This document shows, in pieces, positions 32,961 to 40,568 of a stretch of 64,000 nucleotides of DNA. The translations under genes were made by a program, and so were the position numbers. Origin of the DNA: Enterocloster lavalensis (GTDB lineage: Bacteria > Bacillota > Clostridia > Lachnospirales > Lachnospiraceae); NCBI RefSeq assembly GCF_902364025.1, contig NZ_CABJCG010000007.1:124001-188000 (forward strand), read 5' to 3'. Each line of letters begins with the position of its first letter. Position 1 is the stretch's first letter. Below the pieces are notes generated by a model. It had not been told where the DNA came from, did not search any database, and was given only the letters and a program-made list of their open reading frames with translations.

Positions 32961-34052
32961 ATGAGTAATTTTGTAATGCTGGATTATATCCACGAGACGC
33001 AGGAAGCGGCACTGGGGATTCTGGAGAAACGCGCGGAGATCTGCGGGGAGTTCGCCCACGATTTTGCCGCCGGGAAATATGGGAGAGTGCTGCTCACCGC
33101 CAGCGGAACCTCGTACAATTCCTGTGTGACGGCGAAATATTATATGGAAAAAATGCTGAGGGTGCCCTGTGAAACGATCACGTCCTACGCATTTGCCCAC
33201 TACGATAAGACATTTTACCCGGACACGGATTTGGTGATTGCCGTGACCCAGGAGGGAGAGAGCACGAACACCATCGACGCCCTCACAAAGGCCAACGGTC
33301 TGGGGATCGACAATTTCGTGGTTACGGAGTATTTAAACAACACCTGCACCCAGACGGCGAAAAAGAAAGTGACCATTGACTGCGGCCGCGAGTTTGTGGG
33401 GCCAAAGACAAAAGGATATACGTGCACGGTGCTGACCCTGTTTTTGATGGCCCTGGAGGCCGCGAAAGCGCGCGGGTACGTGGACGAGGACGCATATGGG
33501 GACAACGTGTCCAGACTTGGATCCGTGCTGCGCAATATCGACCCGGTGATCGAAAAGACAAAAACATGGTTCGAGGCGGTCCGGGATGAGTTTGTGAAAT
33601 GCGAGAAGTGTTATGTGCTGGGTTACGGAGCCAATGTGGGAACCGCCATGGAGGGCGCGCTCAAGAGTATGGAGACGGTGCGGTATCCCTACTTCTGGTT
33701 TGAGACGGAGGAATTTCTCCACGGTCCCCTGGCATCCGTGAAGCCGGACGTCTACACGGTGCTCATCGCTCCCAGGACCTACGGTTACGAGCGGGCCAAC
33801 GCGCTGTTTAAGATCATGCACAACCAGAATCCCCATGTGTACTCCATCGGAGTACAGGACGGCGTGGAATCGGATCACGTGCTGGACGGGGGATTTGTGG
33901 ACGACGAGGATTTCTCCGTGTTCGAATACGCCATCCCGCTGCAGCTCCTGGCGTACCTGACCTATACCGCCAGAGGGATTGACCTGCAGGTGCGCAATTA
34001 TCCGCGGACCCGGGAAGCGCTTCCCACCAAGGCGAAACCGTTGCAGAGATAA
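32961..34052 (+). CDS. SIS-domain sugar-phosphate isomerase/deglycase
   Basis: The 363-residue protein has two SIS domains, as in the isomerase half of glucosamine-6-phosphate synthase. Visible motifs are TASGTSYNS near 47-55, VTQEGESTNTIDA near 95-107, GYGANVGTAMEGALK near 218-232 and EEFLHGPLAS near 249-258. Relatives next to mannose-type PTS operons are the fructoselysine and glucoselysine 6-phosphate deglycases (GfrE/GfrF, FrlB-like) and AgaS-type deaminases/isomerases. It most likely releases an amine from a phosphorylated amino sugar brought in by the adjacent PTS. Start chosen at ATG 32961 after GGGAGG. Confidence 0.85.
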   Translation: MSNFVMLDYIHETQEAALGILEKRAEICGEFAHDFAAGKYGRVLLTASGTSYNSCVTAKYYMEKMLRVPCETITSYAFAHYDKTFYPDTDLVIAVTQEGESTNTIDALTKANGLGIDNFVVTEYLNNTCTQTAKKKVTIDCGREFVGPKTKGYTCTVLTLFLMALEAAKARGYVDEDAYGDNVSRLGSVLRNIDPVIEKTKTWFEAVRDEFVKCEKCYVLGYGANVGTAMEGALKSMETVRYPYFWFETEEFLHGPLASVKPDVYTVLIAPRTYGYERANALFKIMHNQNPHVYSIGVQDGVESDHVLDGGFVDDEDFSVFEYAIPLQLLAYLTYTARGIDLQVRNYPRTREALPTKAKPLQR

Positions 34053-34074
34053 GGAAAAGAGGGGAGGAAGGGCC

Positions 34075-34614
34075 GTGTATCTGAACACACCGTGCAGAAA
34101 CTATGGGGAAGTCCGGAACGCCATCGAAGCGCGCAGCCTGGTGGTGCGGGTCGTGAAAAACAGGAGCGGGGAGCTCTGCGGCCAGGTTGAAAACGGCCGG
34201 GTGGGAATCGCCATGGGGTTCGCCCTGCAGATGATTCTTCCGGCAGCCTGCGCTGTGGCGTGTGCGGTCTTTACCAAAAGCTGGGCGGCGCTGTCCGCCG
34301 CCGCGGTGTACGGCCTTCTCCCGTTTGTTCTGCCCTTAAACGGCTTTGTGTCCGCGGCTATGACCCTTGCCGGGCTGTTCGGCCTGGCCGGGGGCTGGAA
34401 TCCGGTCCTTGTGGCGCTTCTTTTGCCGGGCGTCTTTTACAGCGCGGGAAAATCGGCCTGGTGGTTTTTCATCCAGCTGGGGTTGATAAAGGATATCATG
34501 GCGGGCCGGGAACGGTTTGAACGGCTCTGGAAGCAAAAACTGTTTGCGCTCCAGGATCGGGACGGAATCTATCAGTACGGCGGTTTGGACGGAGACAGAG
34601 GAGGGAGAACATGA
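34075..34614 (+). CDS. Membrane protein of unknown function in the PTS operon
   Basis: This 179-residue protein starts at a GTG after GGGGAGGA. About 45 N-terminal soluble residues (YLNTPCRNYGEVRNAIEARS) are followed by roughly four hydrophobic segments (about 50-130) and a basic C-terminal tail. I do not recognise a family. It lies between the deglycase-like and HAD genes, and its stop overlaps the HAD start by four bases, so it is part of the operon. It may stabilise or regulate the transporter, but this is a guess. Confidence 0.6.
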   Translation: MYLNTPCRNYGEVRNAIEARSLVVRVVKNRSGELCGQVENGRVGIAMGFALQMILPAACAVACAVFTKSWAALSAAAVYGLLPFVLPLNGFVSAAMTLAGLFGLAGGWNPVLVALLLPGVFYSAGKSAWWFFIQLGLIKDIMAGRERFERLWKQKLFALQDRDGIYQYGGLDGDRGGRT

Positions 34615-35279
34615 CAAATGCCACGGCGGTTGAGGCGGTGATCTTTGACATGGACGGGGTCCTGATCGACTCGGAAGTGGTCTATATGAACCGGCTGAGA
34701 TGGTTTGTCCGGGATTTTCTGGGAAAGCAGGTTCCCGAGGAGCGCCTTTTGACCATGGTGGGCGCCACGGGGAACGGCCACTTCGAGGCGGTCCGGGAAT
34801 ACTGCCCGCCGGATTGGGATATAGAGGTGTTCCGGTCCCATTACCGGGAATTTGGAAAGGACAAACCCATCGATTATCCCGGCATCCTGTTCCCGGATGC
34901 GCTTCCGGCGCTGGAATGGTTAAAGGGCCACGGATACCGGACCGTGCTTGCCACCTCCACGGTCCGTGAGAAGGCGGAGGAGATCAAAGCGCTCTGCGGC
35001 TTCGGGGCCTATATGGAGTTTGTGTTGTGCGGCGATATGTTCCGGGAGAGCAAGCCCAACCCGGAAATCTATCTGCGATGTCAGGAGCTTCTGAAACTGC
35101 CCGGGGAGAAATGCCTGGTGGTGGAGGACTCGCCCTATGGCATAGAGGCCGCGGTCCGGGCGGGGATTCCCGTTGCGGTCCGGCGGGAGCGGAGGTTCCC
35201 GGTGGATCAGAGGGGCGCAGACTGGTACATCGACAGTCTGGCGGAGCTTCCGGGGCTTTTGACGGGCGGTTTGAAATAA
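34611..35279 (+). CDS. HAD-superfamily sugar phosphatase/phosphoglucomutase-like
   Basis: The 222-residue protein is a subclass I HAD enzyme. The nucleophile motif is FDMDGVLIDSE (D13, D15), motif II is TSTV near 109, motif III is the lysine in ESKPNP near 142 and motif IV is VVEDSPYG near 163. The alpha-helical cap is between residues about 20 and 85. It would dephosphorylate, or isomerise the phosphate of, a sugar phosphate. It is last in the PTS operon, before a terminator, so it may clear phosphorylated sugars. Confidence 0.9.
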   Translation: MTNATAVEAVIFDMDGVLIDSEVVYMNRLRWFVRDFLGKQVPEERLLTMVGATGNGHFEAVREYCPPDWDIEVFRSHYREFGKDKPIDYPGILFPDALPALEWLKGHGYRTVLATSTVREKAEEIKALCGFGAYMEFVLCGDMFRESKPNPEIYLRCQELLKLPGEKCLVVEDSPYGIEAAVRAGIPVAVRRERRFPVDQRGADWYIDSLAELPGLLTGGLK

Positions 35280-35284
35280 GAGAG

Positions 35285-35315
35285 AGCGGGATTCCACAGG
35301 GGTCCCGCTTTTTTT
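35285..35315 (+). terminator. Terminator of the PTS operon
   Basis: A 7-bp stem AGCGGGA/TCCCGCT (35285-35291 with 35303-35309) is followed by seven T. Confidence 0.85.
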
Positions 35316-35335
35316 GAATGTAATGAGCCGCGGGC

Positions 35336-35500
35336 TCACAGTTTTTTGCTGTAAACCTCCAGTTCATAGCGTTTTCTGTTTCGGGGGTCCGTCTTTTGCT
35401 CCGAATAGAGGTAGGAGAAGCCGCAGGACCTAGCCATGGCCTTGGAGGCGGTGTTGTCCGCCCTTGTGGAGAAACGGAATTCGGCCGTGTCCGTCACGCG
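35336..35500 (-). pseudogene. Remnant of a GNAT acetyltransferase
   Basis: The minus-strand frame ending at 35336 encodes about 53 residues, with FRFSTRADNTASKAMARSCG and a later RNRKRYELEVYSKKL, matching the C-terminal strand-helix-strand of GNAT N-acetyltransferases (N-x-AS-x(5)-GF). No N-terminal acetyl-CoA domain is in frame: upstream the frame runs antisense-free but is occupied by the LysR gene in another frame. I therefore read it as the stump of a gene truncated at its 5' side, probably by the arrival of the LysR gene. Confidence 0.5.
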
Positions 35501-36375
35501 TGGGAGGGCTGCGAGCGGCTGTAGTCCAGGGCTTCCCGGATGAAGCTCTGCACCTCCGGCCGCAGGTTTTCCGGCTGGTCCGGGCATAGCAGCCAGGTGT
35601 TGCGCAGCAGGGGCGTTCCGTCCTTGTAGTGCAGCGGGTAGACGTACTGGGGATGGTCCGCCATGTAGCCCCGGACGAAGAAAAAGCTGTAACCCAGACC
35701 CTTTAAGATCATTTCCCGGCAGATGTCCCCGTGCTGGACCACCAGCCCTCTGGGAAACGGCGTCAGGTAGTATTCGGCCCACCAGTTCTCGATGAGCTGC
35801 TGGGTGTACTTGTCCTTGAAGTAGGTGATATAGGGATAGGAGGACAGGCGGGACATGTCCAGGGGCTTCACGCTGGCCAGGTAGGCCTGCTCGCTGGCAA
35901 ACCGGTACTTTACCCCCTTAAATGGGATGTCGCCGAAGGCAAAGGCCAGATCCAGCTCCCGGCGCTCCACCCGCTTGCAGAGCTGGCTGCTCAGACTGGT
36001 GGTGATCTCAAAGCTGATCCCCGGGTGGGATTCCTGATAGTATTGCAGCAATCCGGGCAGGGAGAAGCGGGCCATGGAGTTGGACGCCCCGATGCAGAGG
36101 GTGCCCGAGGGCTCCTCCTTCAGCTCGGTGAGATGCCGGTTGACTTCGTCCATGAGGGAGAGAAACTGAGTAGCCTTGACCGCCAGGTACTCCCCCTCGG
36201 GCGTGAAGGTGACGCCCCGTTTTCCGCGCAGGGCGATCACCACGCCCAATTCCTCCTCGATGGCCCGCAGGCGTTTGGTCAGGGTGGGCTGGGAGATGTA
36301 GAGCTGCGCGGCTGCCCGGGTGATGTTGCGGCATTCGTAGAGAGTCTGGATTAAGGCCCAGTCGCTGGTTTTCAT
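35494..36375 (-). CDS. LysR-family regulator of the hydroxy-acid cluster
   Basis: The 293-residue regulator has an N-terminal winged helix (NITRAAAQLYISQPTLTKRL, about 15-34) and a periplasmic-binding-like effector domain from about 90. It is divergent from the organic-acid gene cluster starting at 36509, the standard LysR arrangement, and so likely activates it when a pathway intermediate binds. The reading frame is open to 36399, but the ATG at 36375 gives the usual LysR N-terminus and has GGATGG upstream. It overlaps the acetyltransferase remnant by a few bases. Confidence 0.88.
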   Translation of the reverse strand: MKTSDWALIQTLYECRNITRAAAQLYISQPTLTKRLRAIEEELGVVIALRGKRGVTFTPEGEYLAVKATQFLSLMDEVNRHLTELKEEPSGTLCIGASNSMARFSLPGLLQYYQESHPGISFEITTSLSSQLCKRVERRELDLAFAFGDIPFKGVKYRFASEQAYLASVKPLDMSRLSSYPYITYFKDKYTQQLIENWWAEYYLTPFPRGLVVQHGDICREMILKGLGYSFFFVRGYMADHPQYVYPLHYKDGTPLLRNTWLLCPDQPENLRPEVQSFIREALDYSRSQPSHA

Positions 36376-36435
36376 GGCGTTTTCCATCCTTTCTATCATT
36401 CGATTTTTGAATAATTAACTATACTATAATGCCAT

Positions 36436-36464
36436 TTTACAATGATGTCAAGCTGCGGTACACT
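36436..36464 (+). promoter_or_regulatory. Sigma-A promoter of the hydroxy-acid cluster
   Basis: TTTACA (36436-36441) is 17 bases from TACACT (36459-36464), 45 bases before the dehydrogenase start. AT-rich DNA just upstream could bind the LysR protein. Confidence 0.65.
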
Positions 36465-36508
36465 GAATGCAGAGGGAATCAACAAAATGAATTCAGGGAG
36501 GTTGCAGA

Positions 36509-37549
36509 ATGGGAATCAGAGTTGGAGTGATCAGGGGAAATGGAATCGGTCCGGAGATTACGCAGGCTACGCTGCGGGTGCTGGAAGCCACGGATATTGA
36601 GTTTGAGTGGGTGCCGGTGGCCATCGGGGACGAGGGGGTGGAACAGTACGGCCATCCGCTGCCCCAGGAGTCGGTGAAGCTGTTAAAGGAACTGAAGCTG
36701 GCCATCAAGGCGCCGCTGTTGGTGGATAAGTTTAAGGGCCGTCTCTACTGCGAGCACGAGGACGGCAGCGTGGGCGTCTACCCTTCGCTGAACAACGCCA
36801 TCCGCAGGGAGCTGGGGCTGTACGTCTGCCCCAGGCCCATCCGGGGATTCAAGGGCATTTCCGGCGCGTACGAAGATTTGGACGTACATATTATGCGGGA
36901 GATCACGGAGGACGTGTACAGCGGCATTGAACACATGGTGGGCGACTGCGCGGCCGAGTGCATCAAGCTGACCACCCGCAAGGCGGCGCTGCGCGTGGCG
37001 GAATACTCCTTCGACTACGCCCGGAAAAACGGTCGCAAGAAGGTGACCTGCGTGCACAAGGCCAACGCGGTGAGCATGGCCGACGGGCTGTTTCTGGCCT
37101 GCTTCCGGGAGGTGGCGGCGAGAAATCCGGATATCCCTTCCGACGACTTCATGGTGGACGCCACGGCTTACTATCTGGCCAAATGTCCGGAGAAATTTGA
37201 CGTGATCGTGGCCTCCAACCAGTACGGGGATATTCTCTCCGACCTGGCGGCCGGACTGGTGGGGAGCCTGGGGCTGGCCCCGGGTGCCAACGTGGGGGAA
37301 AACGGCGAGATCGTGGTGGAGGCTTCCCACGGGGCTGCGCCGGATATTGCGGGAAGAGAGATCGCAAACCCCATTGCGCTGATTTTGTCCGGCGCGCTGC
37401 TGCTGCGCCATATCGGACGGTGCGACCAGGCAATACGGGTGGAACGGGCCGTGGCGGAGGTGCTGAATGAGCGTCTTTCGCTGACACCGGATTTGGGCGG
37501 AACGGGTACGACGATGGGGGTGGCGGAGGAGATTGTGGGGAGGATGTGA
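36509..37549 (+). CDS. Isocitrate/isopropylmalate/tartrate dehydrogenase family protein
   Basis: The 346-residue enzyme is a second member of the beta-decarboxylating dehydrogenase family in this window. Motifs are GNGIGPE near 10-16, REITEDVYSGIEH near 130-142, a lysine in HKANAV near 179, ASNQYGDILSDLAAG near 231-245 and EASHGAAPDIAG near 271-282. NAD is the more likely cofactor, from the acidic/neutral C-terminal loop, but this is weak. Isocitrate, malate, tartrate or another 2-hydroxy acid are all possible. It is separated from the rest of the cluster by a large palindromic element. Confidence 0.87.
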   Translation: MGIRVGVIRGNGIGPEITQATLRVLEATDIEFEWVPVAIGDEGVEQYGHPLPQESVKLLKELKLAIKAPLLVDKFKGRLYCEHEDGSVGVYPSLNNAIRRELGLYVCPRPIRGFKGISGAYEDLDVHIMREITEDVYSGIEHMVGDCAAECIKLTTRKAALRVAEYSFDYARKNGRKKVTCVHKANAVSMADGLFLACFREVAARNPDIPSDDFMVDATAYYLAKCPEKFDVIVASNQYGDILSDLAAGLVGSLGLAPGANVGENGEIVVEASHGAAPDIAGREIANPIALILSGALLLRHIGRCDQAIRVERAVAEVLNERLSLTPDLGGTGTTMGVAEEIVGRM

Positions 37550-37558
37550 GAATGGTAC

Positions 37559-37826
37559 GCGCCCGGGCGGGGTGGGCTTTCCCGGTCAGGTGCGCGGCTC
37601 CGGATTTCGAACGACATGCCGCTAAGACGCCCGGGGTGGGAAAATGCGGACTGCCTTCACATTCGCGGAGAAATCCTGAAAGGCTTTCTCCGCTCAGGTT
37701 CAGCGAAAACCGGTTTTGAGAACCGGTTTTCGGTCCGCATTTTCCCACCCCGGCCGCCTAAGCGGCATTGTCGCCCGAAATTAGTCGCCGCGCACCTGAC
37801 CGGGAAAACCCACCCCGCCCGGGCGC
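37559..37826. repeat. 268-bp near-palindromic element
   Basis: Two arms of 93-94 bp (37559-37651 and 37733-37826) are inverted copies with only about a dozen differences. The outer 39 bases differ at just one position and the inner 18 (GGGTGGGAAAATGCGGAC) are identical. The central 81 bases contain two further hairpins: GCGGAGAAA/TTTCTCCGC and AAAACCGGTT/AACCGGTTTT. As RNA or single-stranded DNA it would fold into one long branched structure. It contains no transposase frame. It fills the gap between two cluster genes. Confidence 0.88.
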
Positions 37827-37885
37827 TGGCGTTTCAGGGAGTGAGGGGAAAAGAATGAAGATTCATTATAGTAGGAGGAAAAGAG

Positions 37886-39007
37886 ATGGAAGTGGAGATT
37901 TTTGGGAAGGAATTGTTGGAGGATTTGGGGTTTCGGTTGCTTTTGACCGGAGGGTTGAGGGAGGAGGACGCACGGACGATAGCGGGGGATCTGGTGGCGG
38001 CGGATATGAGGGGGTTGAATAGCCATGGGGTTTCCAGGATTCCGATGTATTTGAAACGGATTGAGTGTAAGTGCGTGAATCCCAGGCCGGATATCCGGGT
38101 GGAGCAGGTGGGGACTGCGGTGCTTCGGGTGGATGGAGACGATGGAATGGGGTTTCTGGTGGCGCATAAGGCTATGGAGGAGGGGCTTAAGCTGGCGGAA
38201 AAGACGGGGATCGCGATGGTGGGATGTACCCGGAGCACCCATTTTGGAATGTCGGCTCTGTATGTGAAGCAGGCCCTGGCTAAGGGGTATGTGTGTATGG
38301 TGTATACGAACTCCAGCGCGGCCCTGCCCGTGTGCGGCGGACGGACGGCGTTTCTGGGGGCCGCGCCCTTTGCGGCGGGGATGCCGGGGGGATATGAGAG
38401 CCCGGATTATCTGCTGGATATGGCCATGACGGTGACGGCCAGAGGAAAGATCAGGGTGGCTATGATTAATAACCAGCCTATTCCCGAGGGCCTGGCTCTG
38501 GATCAGGAGGGAAATCCCACCACGGACGCGAAGAAGGCGTTCGAGGGAATCTGCCTGCCCTTCGGCGGTCCCAAGGGGGCGGCTTTGGCGATGCTGATGG
38601 ATATGATGGCGGGAATGTATACGGGCAGCAATTATGCGGGTGATGTGAGCAGCTTGTATTACCGGTTTGAGGAGCCTCAGAATCTGGGGCATATGATGTT
38701 TATTATGCGGCCGGATTTGTTTGTGAGCGAGGATGAATATAAGAAGCGCATGGACGTGTACTATAAGCGGTTGAAGGCGCTGCCCAGGGCGGCCGGTTGC
38801 GACGAGATTCTGATGCCGGGCGAGCCGGAGGACCGGAAGTCGCAGGAGGCCCTGAAGAATGGCATTCCTCTGACTGAGAATATTCTGGACAGTCTGTACC
38901 TGGAGTCCCTGCGCCGCGGCGTGTCCTGTCCCGAGGTGTTCGGCGAGAACGGGCGTGCAGTCACGGCGGATAGCGGGGCCGTGGTGTTTGAGAAAAAGCA
39001 GGGGTGA
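37886..39007 (+). CDS. Malate/lactate dehydrogenase of the Ldh_2 family
   Basis: The 373-residue protein belongs to the non-Rossmann NAD(P)-dependent family that includes malate dehydrogenase, sulfolactate dehydrogenase and diketogulonate reductase. Typical elements are AADMRGLNSHGVSRIP near 39-54 with the catalytic histidine H47, STHFGMSALYVKQAL near 114-128 and GGPKGAALAMLMDMMAGM near 229-246. It would oxidise or reduce a 2-hydroxy/2-oxo acid. The first 130 codons use TTG, GGG and AGG far more than neighbouring genes, a sign of different origin. It follows the palindromic element and AGGAGG. Confidence 0.9.
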   Translation: MEVEIFGKELLEDLGFRLLLTGGLREEDARTIAGDLVAADMRGLNSHGVSRIPMYLKRIECKCVNPRPDIRVEQVGTAVLRVDGDDGMGFLVAHKAMEEGLKLAEKTGIAMVGCTRSTHFGMSALYVKQALAKGYVCMVYTNSSAALPVCGGRTAFLGAAPFAAGMPGGYESPDYLLDMAMTVTARGKIRVAMINNQPIPEGLALDQEGNPTTDAKKAFEGICLPFGGPKGAALAMLMDMMAGMYTGSNYAGDVSSLYYRFEEPQNLGHMMFIMRPDLFVSEDEYKKRMDVYYKRLKALPRAAGCDEILMPGEPEDRKSQEALKNGIPLTENILDSLYLESLRRGVSCPEVFGENGRAVTADSGAVVFEKKQG

Positions 39008-39074
39008 GAGAGCGTTCGCCGCGGACCTTCGGGGCCGCGGCAGGGCACATCCGAGATGGAGGGGAGGAAGGAAC

Positions 39075-39884
39075 ATGAAGTTGTCTTATCCTGTTTCCGC
39101 GCCGGACAGCCAGGTCAAGGTTCAGGCGTTCTGCGGGGAATATGAGGCTGCGTTTGAATGGCTGGCAGAACACGGGTACGCGGGGGTGGAGATTCTGGTG
39201 CGGGACCCGGCCGCGCTCTCGGTGGAGCGCCTGGACGGCCTGCTGGAACGGTGGGGGCTGAGCGTATCGGCCATCGGCACCAGCCCCATGCAGGTGCAGG
39301 ACCACCTGTTTTTACTGCACCCGGAGGAGGGGAACCGTAGGGAGGCTATGGCCCGCTGCAGGGAACTGGTCCGCCTGGGGGAATACTACCGGGCACCGGT
39401 GCTGATCGGGAAATACCGCGGGCAGCTGGCCGATTTGCCCGGCTGCCGTGAGGCGGACCTGGACCGTGTGTTCAGGGAAATCTGCGGGTTCGCGTCTGCT
39501 GGGAACGTCCGCGTTCTCATGGAACCCCAGAATCCCGACAATATCAACAATCTGAACACCATCGGACAGGCGCTGGCCTTTATCAGGCGGCTGGGACTGG
39601 ACAATCTGGGGATTCAGGCGGATATCTATCACATGGGCATCACGGAGGAGTCGGTGGCGGACAGCTTGAAGGTCGCCGGGAATCTGGTGGGTTTTGTACA
39701 TATGGCGGACAGCGGGCGCATGGTTCCGGGGCTGGGAGAGCTTCCGATCCGCAGGATTTTGCAGGCGTTGGAAGAGATGGGGTATGAGGGCTACCTCTCA
39801 ATGGAGATCCGCCAGTGGCCGGACAGCCGCAGGGCGTCGGCCCTCTCGGCTCTGACGCTAAAGTATCTGCACGATTACCAGTAG
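39075..39884 (+). CDS. TIM-barrel sugar isomerase/epimerase (hydroxypyruvate isomerase-like)
   Basis: The 269-residue protein has the xylose isomerase-like AP-endonuclease-2 barrel. Metal-ligand candidates are the glutamate in LMEPQNPDN near 149, D in QADIYHMGI near 184 with H187, H in GFVHMADS near 208 and E in LSMEIRQWP near 245. In sugar-acid loci, members such as OtnI isomerise 2-oxo- to 3-oxo-tetronate, which fits the OtnK and OtnC genes downstream. It starts at the ATG after GGGGAGGAAGG. Confidence 0.83.
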   Translation: MKLSYPVSAPDSQVKVQAFCGEYEAAFEWLAEHGYAGVEILVRDPAALSVERLDGLLERWGLSVSAIGTSPMQVQDHLFLLHPEEGNRREAMARCRELVRLGEYYRAPVLIGKYRGQLADLPGCREADLDRVFREICGFASAGNVRVLMEPQNPDNINNLNTIGQALAFIRRLGLDNLGIQADIYHMGITEESVADSLKVAGNLVGFVHMADSGRMVPGLGELPIRRILQALEEMGYEGYLSMEIRQWPDSRRASALSALTLKYLHDYQ

Positions 39885-39902
39885 AAATGGAGGAAACGAT
39901 TG

Positions 39903-40568
39903 ATGAAGAAACAAATAGCGCTGGTCAGCGTGACCCTGAACGCGGTCAATCCCATGACCGAATATCTGAGCAGCCGGGATCCTGAACTGCACCTGGTGAA
40001 TTATCTGGACAGCTATCTGCTGGAAAAGGTGGGGAACGAGGGCGGCATTAATGACAGTTCGGTCCGCCGGATGTTTGACATGCTCTCAACGGCCTGTGCG
40101 GACGGGGCGGACGGCGTGATCCTCACCTGTACCATTTTCTCGCCCTATGTGCAGTATTTTTCCGGCCTGTTGTCCAGACCGGTGGTGTGTCCGGACGGGG
40201 CCATGCTGGACGAGGCCGCGGGATGTCCGGGGCGGACGGCGATTCTTTGTACCTTTACCGGAACCGTGGATATTACCCGGAATATGTACTGTGGTTTCCG
40301 AAGAAAGCGCGGACTGCCGGAGACGGTGGACATGTACGTGGTGGATGGGGCTTATGAGGCGGGTAAACGGCGGGATTTCGCTGCCCACGACCGCCTGATT
40401 CAGGAGAAGATACGGGAACTGGACGGACGGTATGAGCAGATTGTGCTGGCCCAGATTTCCATGGCCGGAGCGGCGGCCGGTGGTGTGGCCGGACACGCCA
40501 GAGTATTTACCAGCCCGGAGAGCGCGTACCAGTCCCTGATGAGGGCTGTGAGCGGGGAGGTACTATGA
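39903..40568 (+). CDS. Aspartate/glutamate racemase-superfamily protein, one catalytic cysteine missing
   Basis: The 221-residue protein has the two-domain racemase fold pattern. The first cysteine is present in DGVILTCTIFSP near 71. At the second site, where active racemases have LGCT, this protein reads IVLAQISMAG near 182, so the cysteine is replaced by glutamine. It is therefore unlikely to be an ordinary amino acid racemase; isomerisation or decarboxylation of a hydroxy or oxo acid, or a regulatory role, is more plausible. It starts at the ATG after GGAGG, three bases after an in-frame TTG. Its end overlaps the kinase gene by four bases. Confidence 0.75.
   Translation: MKKQIALVSVTLNAVNPMTEYLSSRDPELHLVNYLDSYLLEKVGNEGGINDSSVRRMFDMLSTACADGADGVILTCTIFSPYVQYFSGLLSRPVVCPDGAMLDEAAGCPGRTAILCTFTGTVDITRNMYCGFRRKRGLPETVDMYVVDGAYEAGKRRDFAAHDRLIQEKIRELDGRYEQIVLAQISMAGAAAGGVAGHARVFTSPESAYQSLMRAVSGEVL

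Noticed and set aside
35336..35782. 148-codon minus-strand frame as an intact acetyltransferase
   Set aside because: Only its last 53 codons resemble GNAT. The rest is an out-of-frame reading of the LysR gene.
37616..37858. 80-codon plus-strand frame across the palindromic element
   Set aside because: Its sequence follows from the inverted repeat arms, lacks a ribosome site and has no protein-like pattern.
37781..39076. Minus-strand frame of 431 codons
   Set aside because: It is antisense to the Ldh_2 gene, has His/Pro/Arg-rich low-complexity sequence and no ribosome site.
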